Shown here in pieces: positions 58,140 through 64,000 of a stretch of DNA of 64,000 nt (position 1 is its first letter; the number at the start of each line of letters is the position of its first letter). The notes beneath the pieces were generated by a model. That model saw only the letters and a list, made by a program, of their open reading frames with translations, was not told the origin of the DNA and searched no databases. This stretch comes from Bremerella sp. TYQ1 (GTDB lineage: Bacteria; Planctomycetota; Planctomycetia; Pirellulales; Pirellulaceae): contig NZ_CP083740.1 in the NCBI RefSeq assembly GCF_020150455.1, forward strand, positions 1,984,001-2,048,000. Reading direction: 5' to 3'. Made by a program: the position numbers and the translations under genes.

Positions 58140-59189
58140 TTAGGGCTTATCGCTGACCCAGTCGATCGTTTGCCACTGATCGTTGTCCCAGTACAAGATT
58201 CCATCGTGATTCGGGAAGACCGTCATCCAGCTCGAAAACTGTTTGTCGGTACCGACTTCGGCCAATTTCTTTGGCTTCGGGTCTTCCTCGCGGAGGTCGA
58301 TCACCGAAACGATTCCTTCGTACCACTGATACGCAAACGGCCCCTTGGTGACAAAAATTCCTCGAATGTCGTTGCCACCCCACGCCGAAACGACTCGCTC
58401 TCCGGTTTTCGCATTCACGACCAGCACACTGCCAACGATGACATACGTGCCATCAAAGCCTGTGGCTTCTGAATTCTTAAGTCCGAAACCTTTGTGTCGT
58501 TTTTCAATCGGCGTGATCGTTCGCTCTTTGGTTTTAAGATGGAACCGGTGAATCTTCTCCTCGTCGAGCCACACCAAAAAGTCGCCACTGCGAGCCGGCT
58601 CGCTGTGGCCGAAAACCTTTTCCCCGCGCGGGACAATTTCAACTTGATTATCGAAGTCCAACTTGCGGTCTTTGCAGGGAATCCAAGTTGCCCGACCGGC
58701 TGGAACGTCTGGCCCAAAGCCAGGCAAATCTTCCTGGACGATCAAACCATCGACGTAGCGTTTCACGATATTGCTGACATACTTGTCGCCGACATCGATC
58801 GTACCGTCCAATTCGCACCACGCGAAGCGATCGTGATTGTTGACAATCGTCAGAAGAACACCATCCTCTTGCATCAGCAGCGCCGGCCCAGGGTAGGAAG
58901 AGTTCCTTTCCACAAGAGCAAACCGTGCTATCGGTTCGCCTAGTTTTTGACGATAGTAGCGATGCTCGAATAACGACCATCTCGGTCGAGGGGTCGGAGT
59001 GAGATTTTTTGAGACGACCCACAATGCCCAGTGATCGTTCACCGCGACCACGCGAGCCGTGGGATGCTTCGCCGGATCGATCACTTCCGGCTCTTCCGCT
59101 GAAGCGAACGAGTCCATTCCCGAAACACACAGACACAGAATCCCGCAGCAAAGTTTCAAGAATGCGAATCGAAGAGCGTTGGCGACCAT
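58140..59189 (-). CDS. Secreted protein of unknown function
   Basis: 349 residues from the ATG at 59189, chosen over an upstream GTG because AAGGAG lies nine bases before it. The signal peptide is hydrophobic with FLKLCCGILCLCVSGMDSFA. The remainder is beta-rich with repeated short strands (for example GDFLVWLDEEKIHRFHLKTK; VIVGSVLVVNAKTGERVVSA; YEGIVSVIDLREEDPKPKKL), compatible with a beta-propeller or other WD/PQQ-like repeat fold. Probably periplasmic. No close family recognised. Confidence 0.75.
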   Translation of the reverse strand: MVANALRFAFLKLCCGILCLCVSGMDSFASAEEPEVIDPAKHPTARVVAVNDHWALWVVSKNLTPTPRPRWSLFEHRYYRQKLGEPIARFALVERNSSYPGPALLMQEDGVLLTIVNNHDRFAWCELDGTIDVGDKYVSNIVKRYVDGLIVQEDLPGFGPDVPAGRATWIPCKDRKLDFDNQVEIVPRGEKVFGHSEPARSGDFLVWLDEEKIHRFHLKTKERTITPIEKRHKGFGLKNSEATGFDGTYVIVGSVLVVNAKTGERVVSAWGGNDIRGIFVTKGPFAYQWYEGIVSVIDLREEDPKPKKLAEVGTDKQFSSWMTVFPNHDGILYWDNDQWQTIDWVSDKP

Positions 59190-59526
59190 AGCTCGTTTCT
59201 CCTTCGCCACATTCTAGCCCGGCAGGTGACATCATCGCGAGCAATTAGCCAAGAGAATCGGCAGGCCAGGGGGGGTGAGATTTCAGCCGGCAAGCGGCCC
59301 CAGGAAGCGAATCGGAGATGAGGGGCCGACCTTTTCGCTTGTTTCTTCCATTATATGCGAGTTTGCGCACAGTCTACAAGAAGTTTTCAACAAATAGCGT
59401 TCACCCTTGCGCGAACTAAGGGCGTTTTCAGGGTTGGTTTTCAGCAGGCAAAAAGAAAATGCTTGCCGCGCGGACACAAATCAGGTCTGCTGCCGGTTGC
59501 CTGCGCACCGAGCGTTGCCGCAGCCG
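59190..59526. other. Intergenic region, no gene seen
   Basis: 337 bases upstream of the beta-rich secreted protein gene and downstream of the next minus-strand gene. It should carry the promoter of the former. Plus-strand frames crossing it are non-coding shadows without ribosome binding sites. Confidence 0.55.
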
Positions 59527-60366
59527 TTACTCGACTTCATCGAACAACCGCCGCTGCGTCCGCTTGTTGCGGAACAACCCGGTTTTAGTCGTCGTTGGTT
59601 GCATCGCCTCGGTGGCAACTTCGTAGTTGAGCAGCTGAACGGTGGTCTTCGATTTCAGCTTCCCGTTGGCATCGTAAGCGGTCATCCAAGTGCCGACCAC
59701 AAACCCAGGAACATCCGCACATTGCGCTTCGACGGTCTCGGTCGTTTCGTCCGGCGAAGTGGTCTTCTGCACGATGAATGCGACCGTCTTGATCTCGGTC
59801 AGCACCGGGTACGGCTTATTGACTGCGATCACTTCCGACACCATCTGCTTCTGCGGCGCGTCGGCACCTTCGGGTGTAAAACGATGCTCGCGACGCAAAA
59901 TGAACGGTGGTGTCTTAGGGTTGTAGAAGATCTTCCCGGTAATCTTCGTCGGCTCGTTCAGAACTTGCATTTCGCGAATTTCGCAGGGATAAGACTTCCC
60001 CAGGATCGAAAGGTTTTGCTCGCCACCAGGCGTGATCCGTACGTGCTGCGTACCGCTCTGTCCGTTGATCCCGCTGCGAAATTCCCGAATCGGCTTTTCA
60101 AAGACCTGACCGCTGACTTCCGACTTCGCTTCGCGTTCGAGCACGATGTAGTCTTTGCCGACTTCTTTTAAGCGAATGGTCAGCGTCGTGGTCATCGACG
60201 AAACGAGTTCGCCTTCTTTGAACGTCTCGGTGACCTGTTTGATCTGCTTCCACGAGCCTTCTGGAAAGCTGGCCCACTCGTGATGTTCGTGCGGGACGAG
60301 CAGTTCCTGCGCTTGCCCCAGCGTGGGCAAAATCAGCATGAACAAAATGGCAACTGCTCGCAGCAT
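59527..60366 (-). CDS. Secreted protein of unknown function
   Basis: 279 residues from the ATG at 60366; 23 upstream in-frame codons are rejected because this start gives a normal signal peptide (MLRAVAILFMLILPTLGQAQ). The mature part begins with HEHHEWASFPEGSWKQIKQV and looks beta-rich, with repeated short strands (TTTLTIRLKEVGKDYIVLER; PCEIREMQVLNEPTKITGKI). Planctomycete genomes have many secreted proteins of this size with an 'ASFPEGSWK' opening; I cannot name the family. Probably periplasmic. Confidence 0.75.
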   Translation of the reverse strand: MLRAVAILFMLILPTLGQAQELLVPHEHHEWASFPEGSWKQIKQVTETFKEGELVSSMTTTLTIRLKEVGKDYIVLEREAKSEVSGQVFEKPIREFRSGINGQSGTQHVRITPGGEQNLSILGKSYPCEIREMQVLNEPTKITGKIFYNPKTPPFILRREHRFTPEGADAPQKQMVSEVIAVNKPYPVLTEIKTVAFIVQKTTSPDETTETVEAQCADVPGFVVGTWMTAYDANGKLKSKTTVQLLNYEVATEAMQPTTTKTGLFRNKRTQRRLFDEVE

Positions 60367-60515
60367 CGATGCAAATCCGGTCGATATGGTTGAAGACGTA
60401 GTTGCTGATCGAGTTGACCCTGTTAACAAGAGCATTCGAGTCAGCTTTATCTTGCCTAAGCTACCTTATCTTGGCTCAACGTACACCGAAGAGGGTGGAT
60501 TTAGCCCTTCGTTGC

Positions 60516-61910
60516 TTATGTTTTTTCGGGATTTCCTGTTTCACACCCCTCGTGCGAGCCATTTTCCGGGACCAATTTGCTCACTATCTGAGCATCGTTC
60601 CGAGGGAAGACGGTCCGCATATCCAGCACAATCCGCCCCTTTTCCGCCGCGAAACTTGCCACGGAAGGGAACGCTTGAAGGTGAGCCAGCAGCGGTTCCT
60701 GCCCTTCGGCAGCTGCTTGAATCACGATATGGCGCGTGGGCAATTTGAGCCCGCCAGGCAGCACGCAGACTTCCGCCGACTCGGTTTGGGCCTCCGCAAT
60801 CCATGGCGAACTGACCAATTGCTCGGCCAGCCGCGTCGCCCTCAAGTCAAGATTTTCCGGCATCGTCGAAAGCAACGAACGAACAGGAATGCGGTCGTCA
60901 ATCCGTTCGCCAGATTGATGAATTCGCAGACAAGCTTCCAATTCTGCCAGCGAAACCGAATCGGCCCGAAGGTACTCCACGATCGGCAACTTGGCGATCT
61001 GTTCGAGACTCGCCGAGTTGCCTAAAACGATTCCACAGCCAGGCCCGCCTAACAGAAAACCGGCACCAAGCATCACCACATTCGCACCGGCCTGGATGGC
61101 TTGCTTCGCTCCGCAAAGCCCCAGTTCTTCATGCAGCGAATCCGTTTCCAGCCCAGCGACACCCACAGTAACCCACATGGATGCTCCTGCCGATTTGAGC
61201 TTCTCCAGCGCGTCGGCGGTGGGTGGAATCGCTTTAGCGCCTTCGCTCCAGAAGTTCGTGCGGTCGAACCAAAAAAGCCGCTCTGCCTGTCCGTTGATCT
61301 CTGTCGAAAGTTGGCTCAAATCTGTTTCGTTGCTCGAGCCTATTTCTTTGACGCCGGCTTCTTCCAGCAACTTGGGAAGGGCAATTCCGTCGAACGTTGC
61401 CGACATCTGCGAACGTGGCACGACGGTGCTGACTCTGTGCGAAGCTTGAGCGAGCAGAAACGCCGCCGCTTTTCGATCTTTCAGCACCAGTGCCGATTCC
61501 GCTCCGGTCATGTCGCATAGCAGTTGTTCGATCGCCTGGCGGTAGCTTTTCTGCGACGATGCTTGCAGGTAATCGTGACGGCGAGCATGGGCTTGAACGA
61601 CAATCTCGTCAGAAAGTGGTCCCACTGGGAACTCGGTCGACAGCACCTGGCCGCTGGCGTTGATCACCTCAGGCCGGCCGAGTCCTTGTTCGCCGAGAAT
61701 CCAATCCGATATCTCGCTGGCTAGGCTTTGCAGCGACGTATAGGGCAGGGCAGGGGCTGCTTCCATGGCCAGCTTTTGATACGGCTGCAGATAGGCCTTC
61801 ACACCGGCGGCAACCGTGCTGCTGGAAACCTTGTGAGCCAGTTCTTTCAGCGGGCGCAATTCCATCAGTTGCGAGATCGACGGAATACGGTTCACAGGCG
61901 AATCAGACAT
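60516..61910 (-). CDS. SelA-like (PLP-fold) protein lacking the PLP lysine
   Basis: 464 residues, the length of L-seryl-tRNA(Sec) selenium transferase. The N-terminus (NRIPSISQLMELRPLKEL) and the segment GRPEVINASGQVLSTEFPVG follow SelA, as does the later FLLGGPGCGIVLG. In true SelA and related fold-type I enzymes the last motif reads SGDKLLGGP with the PLP lysine; here it is GAGFLLGGP, Phe at 285. Without that lysine a normal PLP Schiff base is impossible, so it is probably not a selenocysteine synthase. No selB, selC or selD was seen. ATG with AAAGG upstream. It may be a non-catalytic paralog or have a new role. Confidence 0.8.
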   Translation of the reverse strand: MSDSPVNRIPSISQLMELRPLKELAHKVSSSTVAAGVKAYLQPYQKLAMEAAPALPYTSLQSLASEISDWILGEQGLGRPEVINASGQVLSTEFPVGPLSDEIVVQAHARRHDYLQASSQKSYRQAIEQLLCDMTGAESALVLKDRKAAAFLLAQASHRVSTVVPRSQMSATFDGIALPKLLEEAGVKEIGSSNETDLSQLSTEINGQAERLFWFDRTNFWSEGAKAIPPTADALEKLKSAGASMWVTVGVAGLETDSLHEELGLCGAKQAIQAGANVVMLGAGFLLGGPGCGIVLGNSASLEQIAKLPIVEYLRADSVSLAELEACLRIHQSGERIDDRIPVRSLLSTMPENLDLRATRLAEQLVSSPWIAEAQTESAEVCVLPGGLKLPTRHIVIQAAAEGQEPLLAHLQAFPSVASFAAEKGRIVLDMRTVFPRNDAQIVSKLVPENGSHEGCETGNPEKT

Positions 61911-62014
61911 GGGGCAACCTTTCTTTCAGCAGGAACTTCAGCCCTCTATTATGCCTGGGAAGTGTACAGCTGACACGGGGACGCGACGATTTCTGACCGG
62001 CGAGCGCGCACGAA

Positions 62015-62048
62015 AAAGCCGCTCTGTGGAGAGATTCAGAGCGGCTTT
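62015..62048 (-). terminator. Terminator of the small secreted protein gene
   Basis: AAAGCCGCTCTG and CAGAGCGGCTTT around a ten-base loop; the minus-strand reading ends in TTTTT. Confidence 0.88.
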
Positions 62049-62081
62049 CCTGGGAATGGTTTTGATCTCGGCAAGCGAGAA

Positions 62082-62465
62082 CTAGAACTTGGGGCGTTCC
62101 AAATCCATGAAGTCGCTAATTGTCTCTGGCGGGCCCGGTTCCGGTTCGCTCGAGAACCAGCCGCCGAACCAGGACGATTCTTCCTTCTTCTTGGACGAAC
62201 GATAGCCGCCGTTATAGCTGTATCGCTGCTTCTTTTTGTGGTCGTCCGCGTCGTTGAAAGGATTCATGTAGTCCGCGGTCGTCGAGAAGAAGTCTTTCGT
62301 TCCCTTGTTCAGCTTTTGCAGCGTGCTGGGGCTTTTCGACTTCTTCGACGAAGACGAGCTCATCCAGCTCATAGGGTTGTACCATTCGGCCGATGCGACG
62401 GCCGGAACCGACAAAGCGAGAACACCAACGAGTGTCCAGATGGTTAGTTGTTTGAAACGATTCAT
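62082..62465 (-). CDS. Small secreted basic/serine-rich protein
   Basis: 127 residues with signal peptide MNRFKQLTIWTLVGVLALSV..ASA. The mature part is short and low-complexity: a WYNPMSWM opening, a poly-Ser/Lys stretch (SSSSSKKSKSP), a middle YMNPFNDADDHKKK, a second K-rich patch, and a WFGGWFSSEPEPGPPETISD end. No domain recognised; similar small tails appear next to many planctomycete genes. It is divergent from proC, with about 175 bases between. Confidence 0.75.
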   Translation of the reverse strand: MNRFKQLTIWTLVGVLALSVPAVASAEWYNPMSWMSSSSSKKSKSPSTLQKLNKGTKDFFSTTADYMNPFNDADDHKKKQRYSYNGGYRSSKKKEESSWFGGWFSSEPEPGPPETISDFMDLERPKF

Positions 62466-62640
62466 TTCTCCGACTCCCTCAGTAGAAATTTTGCAGGGGC
62501 GGATAGTGTCAATTTCAGAAAGCCACGTCTAGACCAATTTGATGATTTTCTGATGGTGCGATAGCATCCACGCCGATTGTCCCCCAGAGCGATATTCCGT
62601 AGAGTGACTGCGTTCCCATAACTGCAAAGAGGATGCACCG

Positions 62641-63456
62641 ATGACCAACGATTCGCCTCCAGTCGGTTTCCTTGGCGCCGGGCAAATGGCCCTGGCAATG
62701 GCCCAAGGTTTCGTCACCCGCGGTGGCGTAAAAGCTGCTAAGATCCTGGCTGCCGATCCGTTCGAAGCAGCTCGAAGTCGTTTCGAGCAAACGATTTCCG
62801 GGGCGAAGACAACCGACTCGAACCAGAAAGTGATCGACCAGAGCGATGTCGTCTTTATTGCGGTGAAGCCGCAAATGATGGCCGACGCAGCGAAGTCTTT
62901 GACGAAAGTCCCTGAAAACTGCTTGCTGGTTTCGATTGCCGCTGGCGTCCCGATTTCTCGACTAAGTGAACTTTTTAGTACGAAACGCATCATACGAGTG
63001 ATGCCTAACACGCCCTGCTTGGTTGGCTTGGCAGCGTGCGCATTCTCCGCAGCAGAAGATTGCCAGCCAACTGATATCGAGCTTACCCAGAAGCTGCTCG
63101 AAGCCACCGGAGTGGCGCTGCAAGTTCCGGAGAAGCAACTGGATGCGGTGACCGGGCTGTCCGGAAGTGGTCCGGCATTCGTCTACATGATGATCGAAGC
63201 GATGAGCGATGCCGGCGTTCGTCAGGGCCTTCCACGGCACGTTGCGCTGCAGCTTGCTGCTCAAACGGTCAAAGGGGCTGCCGAGATGGTGATGAGCACC
63301 GGAGAGCATCCTGCGGCTTTGAAAGACAACGTGACCAGTCCCGGCGGGACGACCATTGCTGGTGTGCACGAACTCGAGAAAAAGGGCTTTCGTGCGGCAG
63401 TTATCGACGCAATTTCGGCTGCGACCGAGCGTTCTCGAGAATTAGGGCAGGATTGA
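62641..63456 (+). CDS. proC: Pyrroline-5-carboxylate reductase
   Basis: 271 residues. It catalyses the last step of proline synthesis (pyrroline-5-carboxylate to proline with NAD(P)H) in the cytosol. Visible: Rossmann motif GFLGAGQMALAMAQG, AVKPQMM, the PNTPCLVG segment, SGSGPAFVYMMIEAMSDAGV and the family signature TSPGGTTIAGVHELEKKGFR. ATG with AGAGGA seven bases upstream. Length and motifs are normal. Confidence 0.97.
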   Translation: MTNDSPPVGFLGAGQMALAMAQGFVTRGGVKAAKILAADPFEAARSRFEQTISGAKTTDSNQKVIDQSDVVFIAVKPQMMADAAKSLTKVPENCLLVSIAAGVPISRLSELFSTKRIIRVMPNTPCLVGLAACAFSAAEDCQPTDIELTQKLLEATGVALQVPEKQLDAVTGLSGSGPAFVYMMIEAMSDAGVRQGLPRHVALQLAAQTVKGAAEMVMSTGEHPAALKDNVTSPGGTTIAGVHELEKKGFRAAVIDAISAATERSRELGQD

Positions 63457-63528
63457 CAACGCAAACCGCCGATGCCAGTAATATAATAGAATGGTTAAAG
63501 AGACTGCCTGCATGAAAAGGAGTCGCCC

Positions 63529-63780
63529 ATGAGTTCGCTCTTTTGCATCATCGACGACAAACACGTACCGATCTACCGCATTTTATGGATCTCGGACGTA
63601 CCGCATTTTTGTGGTGAGGACGATTGCCAGTGCGAAGGTCGCTACGAGGTTCGCCTGGAACAAGGCGAATCGCTGTGGACCAATCGCGAAGAACGCGATG
63701 AAATCATCAAAGCCTTGGAAAAGTGGCATACCGGGGACGACCTGGACGCTGGTGGCCCTGACTTTGAAAACTGGTCCTAA
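63529..63780 (+). CDS. Small acidic cytosolic protein, unknown
   Basis: 83 residues, acidic, no signal peptide. AAGGAG seven bases before the ATG supports expression. It has a CGEDDCQCEGRYEVRLEQGE segment with three cysteines (possible metal site), and a C-terminal acidic helix. It follows proC by 72 bases, so may be cotranscribed, and ends at a strong hairpin. Family not recognised. Confidence 0.72.
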   Translation: MSSLFCIIDDKHVPIYRILWISDVPHFCGEDDCQCEGRYEVRLEQGESLWTNREERDEIIKALEKWHTGDDLDAGGPDFENWS

Positions 63781-63816
63781 ACCTACCATCGCCATCCATC
63801 TATCACGCCATACAAA

Positions 63817-63846
63817 AAGGACCTGGTCGTTTTCGACCAGGTCCTT
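63817..63846. terminator. Bidirectional terminator
   Basis: AAGGACCTGGTCG, loop TTTT, CGACCAGGTCCTT: perfect 13-base stem with A/T tracts on both sides, between the small acidic gene and the minus-strand gene at the right edge. Confidence 0.92.
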
Positions 63847-63898
63847 ACTTTTTCGCTTTGGAGTTTTCCCGAATCTTTGCTACCGCGAATTAGGAAGC

Positions 63899-64000
63899 CT
63901 ATTTTTTGGCTGACTTCTTCTTGGCAGTCTTTTTCTTCGGAGCAGCGGCGCTGGCCTTTTTGGCACTTTTCTTCGTTGCCGCCTTGCTCGACGACTTCTT
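63899..64000 (-). CDS. Lysine/alanine-rich C-terminus of a gene leaving the window (partial)
   Basis: The minus strand is open from base 64000 to a TAG at 63899. The 33 visible residues are K/A/S-rich (KKSSSKAATKKSAKKASAAA then PKKKTAKKKSAKK). Such tails occur on histone-H1-like or HU-like proteins and on the C-terminus of DNA topoisomerase I or other nucleic-acid-binding proteins. Identity cannot be decided from this fragment. Confidence 0.65.
   Translation of the reverse strand, partial: KKSSSKAATKKSAKKASAAAPKKKTAKKKSAKK

Noticed and set aside
59407..60171. 254-codon plus-strand frame opposite the 279-residue secreted protein gene
   Set aside because: Antisense shadow; the minus-strand protein has a proper signal peptide and start.

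Overview
This window looks like chromosome from a planctomycete, most likely a Pirellulaceae-type organism (Blastopirellula/Bremerella/Rhodopirellula-like). The evidence is the mix of families: BBP7 outer-membrane barrels, DUF1559 prepilins with the H-X9-DG motif, secreted proteins carrying an N-terminal LExRxxL (LEPR-XLL) motif, dockerin/cohesin-like and GEVED domains, a sulfatase, and moderate-to-high GC. No plasmid, phage, IS, CRISPR, rRNA or tRNA signature was recognised.

Region 1 (1-11702, all on the minus strand) is a compact gene set: a short SecA-like ATPase, a GAF-domain/HlyD fusion, a periplasmic HlyD adaptor, a PqqD-like/M50 protease/HlyD membrane protein, a DUF3467 protein, and (separate transcript, running off the left edge) a thioredoxin-fold/cyclophilin/cadherin/cohesin/dockerin protein. 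Region 2 (12239-42678) is an island of five very large surface or extracellular proteins of 652 to 4728 residues, bracketed by two BBP7 outer-membrane barrels. All five, and the cyclophilin protein, begin with a basic stretch and an LExRxxL motif, carry EF-hand dockerin-like repeats, and contain a short [L/I/M]xGE[S/P/A] motif. Three carry a peptidase domain. The five island proteins have no classical hydrophobic signal peptide, so the adjacent SecA-like/HlyD/M50 set is a candidate dedicated export machine for them. This is the main hypothesis from this window; it is inferred from architecture and neighbourhood.

Region 3 (42944-56504) is a typical planctomycete accessory mixture: a DUF2784-like membrane protein, two DUF1559 prepilins (one with a transthyretin-like lipoprotein, one beside a sulfatase), guaB with a downstream gene that overlaps its 3' end, a TonB-like/PA14 protein, and two ATGA-overlapped pairs of secreted paralogs of unknown function. 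Region 4 (56576-64000) holds a PitA phosphate transporter, two secreted proteins of unknown function, a SelA-like protein that has lost its PLP lysine, a small secreted protein, proC, a small conserved-looking cytosolic protein and the lysine-rich C-terminus of a gene that leaves the window.

Transcription units are separated by clear hairpins at 3385, 13689, 21565, 36345, 41081, 45296, 56548, 62015 and 63817. Function assignments rest on motifs read by eye; no database search was possible.
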